Assembly: GCA_050485785.1 (NCBI GenBank)
Contig: JBJHCA010000076.1
Location: 1 to 15,867 of the forward strand
Source of the DNA: JBJHCA01 sp050485785
GTDB taxonomy: Bacteria > Bacteroidota > Bacteroidia > Chitinophagales > Saprospiraceae
Reading direction: 5' to 3'
DNA length: 15,867 bases
Of the stretch, positions 7,859 through 15,764 are shown in pieces. The stretch's first letter is position 1. Each line of letters starts with the position of its first letter. The notes below the pieces were generated by a model. It searched no databases. It was not told the DNA's origin and saw only the letters and a list, made by a program, of their open reading frames with translations. The position numbers and the translations under genes were made by a program.

Positions 7859-9367
7859 TTAGTTTCCGGTCATTTTGAGGATTCCTTCAATGTACTCGCG
7901 GCTGTTGGACAGGCGAGGCACTTTGTTCTGTCCGCCCAGTTTGTCTCTGCTTTTCATCCATCGCCAAAATGTGCCTTCCGCAACCGGATGCAGGATCAGG
8001 GAATGGAGTGCCATGTCTTTGTAGCGTTTGGCCTCGTAATCAGAGTTGATCTCCTGAAGGTTACTGTCCAGGTCACTGGCAAAATCCGGGAAACTTTCAG
8101 GCGATTTTTCGAACTCAATGATCCACTCGTGAGCTCCTTTTTCTTCACCTTCCAGATGTTTGGGTCCTACAGTATACTCTGAAACCACAGCCTGATGCTT
8201 TTCACAGGCTTTAAGCAATGCTTTATCGGCATTCTCTACAATCACTTCCTCACCGAATACATTGATATAGTGTTTGGTGCGCCCTGAAATCTTGATTTTA
8301 TATGGTTTTGTATCCGTAAATCTCACCGTATCGCCGATAATATACCTGTACAGGCCAGCATTGGTAGTGATCACCATGGCGTAGTTCTTTCCGGTTTCCA
8401 CTGCTTCAAGCGGTACGCACTGTGCATCTTTCCGGCCAAACTGGTCCATGGGTAAAAACTCATAAAACACACCATTATCAGTCAGCAGAACCATGCCGTC
8501 ATCGTCAAAATTCATTTGTGAGGCAAAATATCCCTCAGATGCATTGTATACTTCCAGATAGCTGACTGCATCACCGGGAAAAAACTTTCTGAATTGCTGG
8601 ATGTAGGGATCAAAACTTACCCCGCCGTGTATGAAGAGCTCAAAGTTGGGCCACACCTCCAGCAGATCCTTTTTGCCGGTGATCTCCAGTATTTTTCTGA
8701 ACAACACTATGGTCCATGTGGGTACGCCGCTCAGGTTGGTAATATTGTTTCTGGCGGCTGCGCGAGCAATTTTCTCAATTTTGGCTTCCCATTCTGCCAT
8801 CATGGCGGTTTCCACATCGGGCACCACCATCCACTTGCCCAGGACAGGCATAAACTCCATCATGATTGCCGAAACATCCCCGCAGTGTGTACCGGCTTCC
8901 TGGTTGTAGACTTCGTGGGTACCTCCCATAACTATGGCACTGCCTCTGAACAAATTGTTATCGGGTCTCAGCCTTGAAAAGAAGCTCAAGGTGTCTTTTG
9001 GGCCGCGTATATGGCATTTTTCGAGATTTTCGGTTGACACCGGAATCAGTTTGCTGCGGCTTGAGGTAGTACCTGAGCTCTTTGAAAACCACTCGATTTT
9101 GCCGGGCCATAACACGTCTGGTTCGCCATTCAGCATGGACTCAATAAAAGGCTGCATGCCTTCATATTCCTGTACAGGCAGTGCGGCATTGTATTCCTCA
9201 TAGGACATTCCTGCTGTTATGCCGTTCTCAGCACCGTACCGGGTCTGACTTCCCTGCCGGATAATGTGTCTGAACCAATTGTCCTGTGCCGTATACGGAT
9301 CATTGAGTGCAGTTTCAATGCGACCAAGACGACTGCGCAGGTACCAGTTGATAATGTTATTGAGCAT
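7859..9367 (-). CDS. GH3-family acyl-adenylating enzyme
   Basis: This is a 502-aa member of the GH3 family in the ANL (acyl-CoA synthetase/luciferase-like) superfamily. Plant members use ATP to adenylate a carboxylic acid hormone and transfer it to an amino acid; substrates of the bacterial members are, to my knowledge, not established. The three nucleotide-binding motifs are visible: SKSSGTTSSRSKLIPVS (about 95-111, P-loop-like), VYNASEGYFA (about 273-282) and TNAGLYRYIIGDTVRF (about 335-350). SGRTKHYINVFGEEV (361-375) leads into the mobile C-terminal domain, which ends near PRLSNSREYIEGIL. There is no signal peptide, so it is cytoplasmic. The ATG at 9367 is preceded by a TACTTTTG -7 box. 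It lies upstream of ruvA and downstream of a TPR gene, neither of which indicates a substrate. Family assignment is strong; the reaction is inferred only as far as acid adenylation. Confidence 0.9.
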   Translation of the reverse strand: MLNNIINWYLRSRLGRIETALNDPYTAQDNWFRHIIRQGSQTRYGAENGITAGMSYEEYNAALPVQEYEGMQPFIESMLNGEPDVLWPGKIEWFSKSSGTTSSRSKLIPVSTENLEKCHIRGPKDTLSFFSRLRPDNNLFRGSAIVMGGTHEVYNQEAGTHCGDVSAIMMEFMPVLGKWMVVPDVETAMMAEWEAKIEKIARAAARNNITNLSGVPTWTIVLFRKILEITGKKDLLEVWPNFELFIHGGVSFDPYIQQFRKFFPGDAVSYLEVYNASEGYFASQMNFDDDGMVLLTDNGVFYEFLPMDQFGRKDAQCVPLEAVETGKNYAMVITTNAGLYRYIIGDTVRFTDTKPYKIKISGRTKHYINVFGEEVIVENADKALLKACEKHQAVVSEYTVGPKHLEGEEKGAHEWIIEFEKSPESFPDFASDLDSNLQEINSDYEAKRYKDMALHSLILHPVAEGTFWRWMKSRDKLGGQNKVPRLSNSREYIEGILKMTGN

Positions 9368-9389
9368 TGTGGCTTATCAATCGTTTTGG

Positions 9390-9397
9390 CAAAAGTA
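9390..9397 (-). promoter_or_regulatory. Putative promoter of the GH3 gene, -7 element TACTTTTG
   Basis: TACTTTTG on the minus strand matches the Bacteroidota -7 consensus TAnnTTTG and ends 22 bp before the ATG at 9367. The -33 region shows only T-rich sequence (TTTTCGC) at slightly long spacing, with no clean TTG. This would make the GH3 gene separately transcribed from the TPR gene, which fits the 177-bp gap between them. Confidence 0.5.
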
Positions 9398-9544
9398 AAA
9401 AACTGAGCGTGACTGTAAGCGAAAATTTCACAAGGGGCACAGGTATTGAATAAAATGCTAAAACCACTCCCCCGGTTAAATACCAGGCAGCACCAAAAAA
9501 CAAAAAGATATATAAAAAAATCAGGAAACTGCCTTCACCAAAAA

Positions 9545-10564
9545 TCAGGCGAAAGCTTCTTCAAGTATTTCTTCGGCATTGACCGTACCCGCCGATCCCG
9601 CTTTATTCAGGTAAGTTTCATAATCCTTGTAGCCTGCTCCTTTACGGGCCAGACCGCGATATAGATTGAGCTGATTGCGTGCTACAGTTTGCTTGCCGGT
9701 ATCCAGTTTTTCGGCTGAATCCAGATGAGAGAGTGCTTGCTTATGCTGATCGAGGTGCACAAAACACTGAGCAAGGCGGAAATGAGCCTCGGGGCGTCTG
9801 AGATAGTTCTCGTCAGATTTTTCAAAAACCTTGGCCACAAAAAAGTTAAACTCTTTTGAAGCGGCCTGCCAGTCTGATTTTGCCATGAGGGCCAGGCCTT
9901 TATAAAAGCGTGCTTTCCAATAAACCGACTCCAGGGCTATGGCGTACTGCGTGCATTGCTCAAATGCTGCAATGGCATCATCCAGCAGATTGCGCTGCAG
10001 GGCAAGCATGCCTTTGCGAATGTAAAGCCCGGCATCGGTGGTTCGCAGTTTAAGTGCTTTGGGAATCAGTTTCCAGGCATTGTCCGGTTCTCCGAGCTGC
10101 AGGAAGGCATCCATTAAGCCGAGATGGGCAAGGTAGTGATCGGCATGGAGACGCAGGACTTCGCGGAAAGCCAGAACGGCATCTGTTGATTCTTTCTTAT
10201 GGAGCAGGTCAACGGCTTCGCGGTAGCGGGTAACCACATCGCGATCGCTTTTGGGTTCAATGACAAAATGGTGTCTGTTAGGGTGTACCCCTGCAATCCA
10301 CACATCGACTTTTCCGGTGACGGCAAACTCAGCAGCGTATTCGAGCAGGTGGATCGTATTACTCCAGGTTTTGCGGGTGGCTTGTTCAACCAGGCGCTGA
10401 ATGGTAATAGACCTGTTTTCAGGGTCGAAGATTTTTTCCGGAATGAGCAAAGACTCATTTTTGTAATGAGTCTCTGCTCTCCAGACTAACATCTTTTCTA
10501 CTTTTTCGAATCTTTTAACACTGTCGAAATCGAGCCATCCCTGAATAATCACTTTACAGGTCAT
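9545..10564 (-). CDS. TPR-repeat protein of unknown function
   Basis: I do not recognise a named family for this 339-aa protein. The C-terminal two thirds carry about five tetratricopeptide-like helical pairs: about 113-140 (YREAVDLLHKKESTDAVLAF), 144-173, 178-208 (GMLALQRNLLDDAIAAFEQC), 215-247 and 259-288 (AHFRLAQCFVHLDQHKQALS). TPRs form a scaffold for protein-protein contacts. The first 110 residues are different: a mixed segment with KMLVWRAETHYKNESLLIPE (24-43) and FAVTGKVDVWIAGVHPNRHH (80-99), which I cannot assign. No signal peptide or membrane segment is seen, so it is probably cytoplasmic. The tail is acidic (AEEILEEAFA). The start at 10564 gives MTCKVIIQGWLD, with no obvious ribosome-binding site. 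It follows pyrD by 273 bp on the same strand. It is a real gene judging by its coherent repeats; its role is unknown. Confidence 0.82.
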   Translation of the reverse strand: MTCKVIIQGWLDFDSVKRFEKVEKMLVWRAETHYKNESLLIPEKIFDPENRSITIQRLVEQATRKTWSNTIHLLEYAAEFAVTGKVDVWIAGVHPNRHHFVIEPKSDRDVVTRYREAVDLLHKKESTDAVLAFREVLRLHADHYLAHLGLMDAFLQLGEPDNAWKLIPKALKLRTTDAGLYIRKGMLALQRNLLDDAIAAFEQCTQYAIALESVYWKARFYKGLALMAKSDWQAASKEFNFFVAKVFEKSDENYLRRPEAHFRLAQCFVHLDQHKQALSHLDSAEKLDTGKQTVARNQLNLYRGLARKGAGYKDYETYLNKAGSAGTVNAEEILEEAFA

Positions 10565-10837
10565 TGCTGGTTGAGTTTTTGCAATTTAAAATTAGGTTTA
10601 CCGGAACGGACCGAGATCGTAAAAACAGTGCGATTTCGCAGCAGCAGTAAAAGATGCGGGCTACGTGTCAGACTGGATTGAACCGGAGTGTAAAGGTCGG
10701 ACATTTTCTTCACAAAACCAAAAATATCAGCAATTTATCACCCGAATTCCCGAACCGTTTCAATCCATCTCCAAAAGCTAAGATGCGCCTAATAAAATTA
10801 TGGCAGGTTTAGCAAAAACGATGCTTTTTACTGCATA
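10565..10837. other. 273-bp intergenic region between pyrD and the TPR gene
   Basis: No open frame or RNA gene is recognisable here. It contains a weak hairpin and T-tract on the minus strand at 10620-10640 (listed separately) and an isolated TATTTTTG (-7 like, minus strand, 10726-10719) with no matching -33 element, about 155 bp before the TPR start. It may hold the pyrD 3' end and the TPR promoter. Confidence 0.5.
10620..10640 (-). terminator. Weak candidate Rho-independent terminator after pyrD
   Basis: On the minus strand TGCGAAATCGCA (a 4-5 bp GC-rich stem with a very short loop) is followed by CTGTTTTTAC, a five-T tract. The stem is short and lies about 200 bp beyond the pyrD stop codon, so this is only a candidate for separating pyrD from the TPR gene. 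Confidence 0.3.
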
Positions 10838-11866
10838 TTATATCGCCTTCAAAATGCTCCTGATCAATGCCGGCCCATGATAAATCATTCCGGTGTAGAT
10901 CTGGATGAGGTCAGCACCGGCCATAATGCGTTTCATGGCTTCTTCCGGTGAATCAATTCCCCCCACACTCACCACTGTGTAGGGAGGCGGAAGCAAATTT
11001 CTAACATCCCTAAGCAACTCCAGTGACCGTTCAGCCAGTGGCTTGCCGCTCAATCCTCCCTGCCCTATCTGGTCGAGTTTTTCCGGAGAGGTGTTAAGCC
11101 CCCGGCGCTCAATGGTGGTGTTGGTAAGCACAATTCCCTGCAGGTTTGTTTTGCGGATAACCCCGGCAATATCCTTTAGCATGGCTCGGTCGATATCGGG
11201 CGCAATTTTGAGCAAGATCGGCCTGGGCTTGATCAGTTTACCGTTTTCTTCCTGCAATTTTCCCAGCAGCGCTTCAAGTGGTTCTTTCTCCTGCAGTTCA
11301 CGCAGTCCGGGAGTATTGGGCGAGCTGACATTGACCACAAAGTAGTGAACCCAGGGGTGCAGTCGTTCGAAGGCATAAACGTAGTCCTTCCAGGCCAGAT
11401 CATTGGGCGTATCCTTATTTTTTCCAATATTGGCACCAAGTATAAGGTGTTCGGGTATACTGCATTTTGCGAGCCGGCTTACCATGGCATCCACCCCGTC
11501 ATTGTTAAAACCCATGCGGTTTATCAATGCCTCATCGGCAGGAAGCCGGAACAATCTTGGTTTGGGATTGCCTTTCTGGGGCCGCGGTGTTACCGTTCCC
11601 AACTCAATAAGACCAAAACCCATGGCCGGTAAAACATCAAGGTAGCGGCCATCCTTGTCGAAACCGGCCGCCAGGCCCAGGCGATTGGAAAACTGCAAAC
11701 CCATACAGTGAAAGAGCTCTTCCTCCTCTTTCACCGGACCGGGCAAACCGGCCAGCATGCTGGTGAGGGCAGGCACCCGATTCAATGCCCTCAGTGATTT
11801 CATAGCAAGGTGATGGGCAGATTCGGGCGGCAGGCTGAACAATAACGGCTTAATCAAACGGTACAT
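10838..11866 (-). CDS. pyrD: Dihydroorotate dehydrogenase, class 2 (quinone-dependent)
   Basis: PyrD oxidises dihydroorotate to orotate in pyrimidine synthesis, using FMN and passing electrons to membrane quinone. The 342-aa length and N-terminal extension (MYRLIKPLLFSLPPESAHHL, the membrane/quinone-associating helices) mark class 2 rather than the soluble class 1 enzymes. Visible signatures: LGLAAGFDKDGR (63-74), GTVTPRPQKGNPKPRLFRLP (90-109), INRMGFNNDG (115-124), GANIGKNKDT (144-153), and the catalytic loop NVSSPNTPGLR (179-189) with Ser182 as the expected base by comparison with E. coli Ser175. KIAPD (220-224), LTNTT (247-251), GGLSGKPL (270-277) and VSVGGIDSPEEA (299-310) complete the FMN-binding barrel. 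It is transcribed divergently from the M28 gene with a good promoter just upstream. It is complete and unremarkable. Confidence 0.97.
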   Translation of the reverse strand: MYRLIKPLLFSLPPESAHHLAMKSLRALNRVPALTSMLAGLPGPVKEEEELFHCMGLQFSNRLGLAAGFDKDGRYLDVLPAMGFGLIELGTVTPRPQKGNPKPRLFRLPADEALINRMGFNNDGVDAMVSRLAKCSIPEHLILGANIGKNKDTPNDLAWKDYVYAFERLHPWVHYFVVNVSSPNTPGLRELQEKEPLEALLGKLQEENGKLIKPRPILLKIAPDIDRAMLKDIAGVIRKTNLQGIVLTNTTIERRGLNTSPEKLDQIGQGGLSGKPLAERSLELLRDVRNLLPPPYTVVSVGGIDSPEEAMKRIMAGADLIQIYTGMIYHGPALIRSILKAI

Positions 11867-12045
11867 GGCAGAAATCCGGTGAAGCGCAAAACTAATGCTG
11901 TTTGATCAATTTTCAATCGAATACGGCAAATCTTACTCTCCGATAACCGGAAACATCACATGGTGGGCAAAACCTCCAAATTTCCTGAAAACACCGTATC
12001 ATTGCACCGGCCAATTGAATTAAAGATAAAATTAAACCCTACGGA
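11867..12045. other. Divergent intergenic region pyrD / M28 peptidase
   Basis: These 179 bp separate two divergent starts. The pyrD promoter is clear. For the plus-strand M28 gene the closest motif is TATCATTG at 11997-12004, one mismatch from TAnnTTTG and 41 bp before the start, but without a TTG at the right distance. No other structure was recognised. Confidence 0.5.
11887..11917 (-). promoter_or_regulatory. pyrD promoter: ATTG-N19-TAGTTTTG
   Basis: On the minus strand ATTG (11917-11914) is followed after exactly 19 bp by TAGTTTTG (11894-11887). This fits the Bacteroidota primary sigma consensus TTTG-N19-21-TAnnTTTG, with one mismatch in the -33 box. The -7 box ends 20 bp before the pyrD ATG at 11866, implying a short leader. 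It is the best promoter in the window. Confidence 0.7.
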
Positions 12046-13719
12046 ATGACTATGATCAACATCACCAAAGCCACTGCTGCCATTGCCCTGTGGGCATTGA
12101 TATTTTGGACAGCCTGCAGCCCGGCTGACCAGGATACCACCGTAGAGCAGGCATTACCCGAACTGAATGCCGAAAAAACAGAGCAACATATAGCCGTTCT
12201 GGCATCAGATGACTTTATGGGTCGCATGCCCTTTACGGAAGGCGAAACCAAAACGCTGGATTACCTGACCACTCAACTTGCTGAAATTGGCGTGAAACCG
12301 GGCAATCAAGGCAGTTATTTCCAGGAAGTGCCATTGGTCGAAATTACTCCCGATCACGATGAAACCCTGACCATACACGGCCCCAGTGGCCCTATTGAAC
12401 TGACCATGGGACGGGATTTTGTAGCCACATCGCTTAGAATGCAGGAGGAGATGAATATCGTGGATTCAGAGATCGTGTTTTGCGGGTATGGCATTGTTGC
12501 TCCGGAATATGGCTGGAATGATTACGAAGGAATAGACATGACCGGTAAAACAGCACTGGTAATGGTCAACGATCCGGGGTTTGGCACCAAAGACTCTACG
12601 CTGTTTAACGGTGAGAGTATGACCTACTATGGCCGCTGGACATATAAATACGAAGAAGCTGCAAGGCAAGGTGCAGCCGGTGTTATTATTATACATGAGA
12701 CCAATGCAGCAGGATATCCCTGGTTCGTAGTGCAAAGCTCATGGTCCGGTAAAAGTCTGACCCTGAAAGCAGAAAACCGGAATATGGATCGCTGTAAATT
12801 TCAGGGTTGGATCAACCTGAGTGTTGCTGCCGAGATCTTTAAAGCTTCCACCGACGAGGAGAAACGTTTTTTTGAGCGGGCCAAATCACCTGACTTCAAG
12901 CCTGTTCCCCTGGGAGTAACTTACAGTTACACCCTTCGAAACAGCATGAAGGAAGACGTATCCCAAAATGTGATCGGTTTGATTGAAGGCAGCACCTATC
13001 CCGATGAGTACATAATTTATTCAGCACACTGGGATCACCTGGGCATAGCTGCTCCGGTTCAGGGTGACTCCATTTACAACGGAGCCTATGACAATGCCAG
13101 TGGCACGGCAGCCTTGCTCAGTATAGCAGAAGGGTTCTTGAGTATGGATCAAAAACCGGAAAGGTCAGTAGTGTTTCTTTTTGTTACCGCCGAAGAACAA
13201 GGTTTGCTGGGTTCTGCATGGTATGCAGCCCATCCGGTGTTTCCTGCCCGTCAAACGGTTGCCAACCTCAATATCGACATGATAGGATTTGTGGGCAAAA
13301 CCCGCGATCTAACCGTAGTGGGATACGGGCAAAGCGAACTGGATAGGTATGCGTCCGAAGCTGCCGACTGGCAAGGCCGGTATATACTACCCGATCAGGA
13401 GCCCGAAAAAGGCTTTTATTACCGGTCGGATCATTTCAATTTTGCCAAAATCGGCATTCCGGCATTGTTCGCCACCGGAACGCACGATCACTGGGAGCAT
13501 GGCATTGAGTATGCCGACAGCGTGAGAACTGCATTTACCACCTTACATTACCACCGGCCCAGCGATGAGTACGATCCGGAGACTTTTGACATGGAAGGCA
13601 TTATGCAGGATGCGCATTTGTACTTTTATATCGGTCATCAGCTTGCCAACAACCGCGACTGGCCTCAATGGTCAGCCAACAGCGAATTCAGGGCAGTGCG
13701 AAAAGCCGATGGAAGATAA
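12046..13719 (+). CDS. M28-family metallopeptidase with PA domain, probable lipoprotein
   Basis: This 557-aa zinc exopeptidase is most likely an aminopeptidase acting outside the cytoplasm. All M28 metal-site residues are visible: H328 in YSAHWDHLG, D349 in GAYDNASG, E383 (general base) and E384 in FVTAEEQGLLGS, D411 in NLNIDMIGF, and H463 in YRSDHFNFAKIGIP. A protease-associated (PA) insert occupies roughly 130-270 (FCGYGIVAPEYGWNDYEGID, then RQGAAGVIIIHE). The N-terminus is a lipoprotein-type signal: Lys8, a hydrophobic core, then FWTAC with Cys24. The -3 residue is Trp instead of the usual Leu, so lipidation is likely but not certain. The residues after it (SPADQD) are mildly acidic, which could favour surface display in Bacteroidota. 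A second ATG at 12052 would give the same mature protein. The AI-2E transporter gene follows after 50 bp. Substrate specificity cannot be read from sequence. Confidence 0.93.
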   Translation: MTMINITKATAAIALWALIFWTACSPADQDTTVEQALPELNAEKTEQHIAVLASDDFMGRMPFTEGETKTLDYLTTQLAEIGVKPGNQGSYFQEVPLVEITPDHDETLTIHGPSGPIELTMGRDFVATSLRMQEEMNIVDSEIVFCGYGIVAPEYGWNDYEGIDMTGKTALVMVNDPGFGTKDSTLFNGESMTYYGRWTYKYEEAARQGAAGVIIIHETNAAGYPWFVVQSSWSGKSLTLKAENRNMDRCKFQGWINLSVAAEIFKASTDEEKRFFERAKSPDFKPVPLGVTYSYTLRNSMKEDVSQNVIGLIEGSTYPDEYIIYSAHWDHLGIAAPVQGDSIYNGAYDNASGTAALLSIAEGFLSMDQKPERSVVFLFVTAEEQGLLGSAWYAAHPVFPARQTVANLNIDMIGFVGKTRDLTVVGYGQSELDRYASEAADWQGRYILPDQEPEKGFYYRSDHFNFAKIGIPALFATGTHDHWEHGIEYADSVRTAFTTLHYHRPSDEYDPETFDMEGIMQDAHLYFYIGHQLANNRDWPQWSANSEFRAVRKADGR

Positions 13720-13769
13720 TCACCGGGTTGTCCTGCGGGCAGCCTGAGCTTTAACCAAACACATCAACA

Positions 13770-14900
13770 GTGAAACAGGTACCACCAGGCTTACTGAAAA
13801 TCACCTTGCTGCTGATTGCCATTACCCTCGGTGTCAACTTCCTGATAGTTGCCAAGAATATTCTGGTGCCTGTAGTGGTGGCAATTCTTGGCTCGTTTCT
13901 GGTATTCCCTTTTGTATCGTGGCTCGAAAACCGGCTGAGGTTTCCAAGGCTCATAGCAGCCGTGGTTTCACTCATCATGATCATTTTTATTCTCACGGGG
14001 ATAGGTTGGTTTTTTGGCGCTCAGATCACCTCCTTTGCCGAAGATTTTTCGATGGTCGAAGACCGTTATCAAAAACTGAAGGAGGGCTTACCACCCATAG
14101 TTCGCGAATGGCTGGAGAATTTTTCACCGGAAAAACTGCTGGGATATCTCGAAGCCAATATTGAATCCATTTTCAGCGGACTTACCGGCGTTATCGGCAG
14201 CATCACCATGTTTTATCTGGTGCCAATCTATATCGTGCTGATGCTGATGTACCGCGATATGTTTTACGATTTTCTCCTTCGGGTATTTCAACCCAAAAAC
14301 AACAAAACCGGTGACGGTGGCAACAACAGCTCCGGGGTTGATGTAATACTGCCCAATGTGAGAAACATTTCGCGGCAGTACATCACCGGCATGTTCTATG
14401 TGATGTGCGTATTGTTTGTGCTCAACAGTATCGCGCTGCTCATTATTGGCGTAAAACATGCGTTTCTGTTTGCTGCCTTTGCGGCCATACTCAACATCGT
14501 ACCATTTATCGGGCCGCTGGTCGGTTCATCACTGCCTATACTCTTTGCACTGATAACCATGGATTCACTTTGGGCTCCCTTTGCCGTGTTTGCCAGCTTT
14601 CTGTTTATTCAAACCCTCGAAAGCAATCTGATCACGCCCGGTATAGTGGGCAAAAATGTAAGCCTAAATCCTTTAGTAACTCTCATCACGCTTTTTGTGG
14701 GTGCCAGTATCTGGGGCGTAATCGGTATGATCCTTTTCATCCCCCTCGTTGCCATTCTCAAAGAGCTGTTCAATCATATTCCTGCACTCCAACCCTTTGC
14801 TGATGTAATGGGTACCGGCACTGAAAACGGCAACAAAAGTCAACTGTTACCTAAAGTTAAAGAGTGGATCAGCGATAAAAAGGAGGACGATAAGCCTTAG
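13770..14900 (+). CDS. AI-2E family (PerM/YdiK-type) membrane transporter
   Basis: This is a 376-aa inner-membrane protein of the AI-2E transporter family, whose members export small molecules (AI-2 in E. coli TqsA) or act as sodium/proton antiporters; the substrate here is unknown. About seven to eight membrane segments are seen: about 11-29, 31-50, 62-83, 140-160, 205-228, 230-252, 254-282 and 300-330. A soluble loop (about 88-138) lies between the third and fourth segments. The family signatures AAILNIVPFIGPLVG (238-252) and ESNLITPGIVGKNVSLNPL (284-302) are present, followed by a glycine-rich final helix. A hydrophilic Asn/Gly-rich loop (about 175-190) and a charged tail (KEWISDKKEDDKP) are probably cytoplasmic. 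The start is GTG at 13770: an in-frame stop lies just upstream at 13752 and the next Met is about residue 70, inside a membrane helix. It is 50 bp after the M28 gene, likely co-transcribed. Confidence 0.92.
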   Translation: MKQVPPGLLKITLLLIAITLGVNFLIVAKNILVPVVVAILGSFLVFPFVSWLENRLRFPRLIAAVVSLIMIIFILTGIGWFFGAQITSFAEDFSMVEDRYQKLKEGLPPIVREWLENFSPEKLLGYLEANIESIFSGLTGVIGSITMFYLVPIYIVLMLMYRDMFYDFLLRVFQPKNNKTGDGGNNSSGVDVILPNVRNISRQYITGMFYVMCVLFVLNSIALLIIGVKHAFLFAAFAAILNIVPFIGPLVGSSLPILFALITMDSLWAPFAVFASFLFIQTLESNLITPGIVGKNVSLNPLVTLITLFVGASIWGVIGMILFIPLVAILKELFNHIPALQPFADVMGTGTENGNKSQLLPKVKEWISDKKEDDKP

Positions 14901-14972
14901 CTCAGTTTTTAGAGGATGCTTATTAATGACTTTTTGTGGGTTTCACTCCGCTCAACTGAATAGTTTTCAGCT

Positions 14973-15764
14973 TTACTGTGGTTGAATCGGTATCCGGAAT
15001 CCAATACGAAACAGCATCTGATCCGTAACAGATCGCCTGAGTGGCGGTAACTCCTGTTCCAGTATCAGATTATCCGGTTGGCCGGGGTCAAAATCCGACG
15101 CATCGCTGCCGGTAAACTCAACGGTCCAGTCACTGATATCCGCACGGGTATAATATTCAGCCCTGCCTCCCATCAGGTAAGTTCCGGACAGCTCCAGAGA
15201 AAACTGCCTGAATGGAATTAAAATTCCTGCAGCTCCTGCCACAAACCAGGTAAAATCACTTTGCTGAGTACTGGCATTGATCACGTTGTCATCTTTGTCA
15301 CTGGTGAACATGCCGGTTTCATCGGTTATTTTAGTACGCGTATACAGGTACTGCAGGCCTCCGGAAACTTCAGCATAGGGCATAACGTATTGCAGATCAG
15401 GCTGAAACCGGAAGCTTATCGGAAAGTGAAGAATATTATTGGACGTGGTCACATCCAGAATCACCGGAATACGGTCTATCACCGTATTGCCAAACCGCAC
15501 TACGATTTCTTCATTGAACCGGGTAGTTAAGCTGCTGTATTGAAGAAAATCAAAGCCAATCCCCAGCCTCAATGGTGTTTCCTTGCCCAATGGAAAATCG
15601 ACATTGAAACCGGCAGAAAAGCCGACTTCGTCCACTTCATTCATAAAGTCTCCCTGAGGAATACTCACTCCAAAACGCACACCTATTGATGGAAATTCGG
15701 ATTGGGCATGGGCCATTGTCAACACAAACCCCATCAGCAACCATACTACAACGTATCTCTTCAT
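14973..15764 (-). CDS. Outer-membrane beta-barrel protein (PorT-like family)
   Basis: This 263-aa secreted protein has a clear signal peptide, MKRYVVVWLLMGFVLTMAHA, with predicted cleavage at AHA-Q (20/21). The mature part alternates polar and hydrophobic residues in barrel-strand fashion: SIGVRFGVSIPQG (26-38), FSAGFNVDFPLG (49-60), LRLGIGFDFLQYS (66-77), ILHFPISFRFQ (111-121), PYAEVSGGLQYLYTRTK (129-145), FTWFVAGAAGILIPF (171-185), FSLELSGTYLMGG (188-200). It ends with MLFRIGFRIPIQPQ; no canonical terminal aromatic is present, although the last strand is obvious. The layout fits the small 8-10-strand OMP_b-brl/PorT-like barrels common in Bacteroidota. The frame continues upstream to 15857, but ATG at 15764 starts exactly at the signal peptide. 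It converges with the AI-2E gene across a 72-bp gap with no convincing terminator. Exact role is unknown. Confidence 0.85.
   Translation of the reverse strand: MKRYVVVWLLMGFVLTMAHAQSEFPSIGVRFGVSIPQGDFMNEVDEVGFSAGFNVDFPLGKETPLRLGIGFDFLQYSSLTTRFNEEIVVRFGNTVIDRIPVILDVTTSNNILHFPISFRFQPDLQYVMPYAEVSGGLQYLYTRTKITDETGMFTSDKDDNVINASTQQSDFTWFVAGAAGILIPFRQFSLELSGTYLMGGRAEYYTRADISDWTVEFTGSDASDFDPGQPDNLILEQELPPLRRSVTDQMLFRIGFRIPIQPQ

Noticed and set aside
9513..9531. Possible terminator after the TPR gene (three-base stem CAG/CTG followed by seven T on the minus strand).
   Set aside because: A three-base stem is too weak to support, despite the T-run.
14901..14972. Possible bidirectional terminator between the convergent transporter and barrel genes (CTGAA-TAGTT-TTCAG).
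   Set aside because: The stem is only about five base pairs, AT-rich, and lacks a proper T-tract on either strand.
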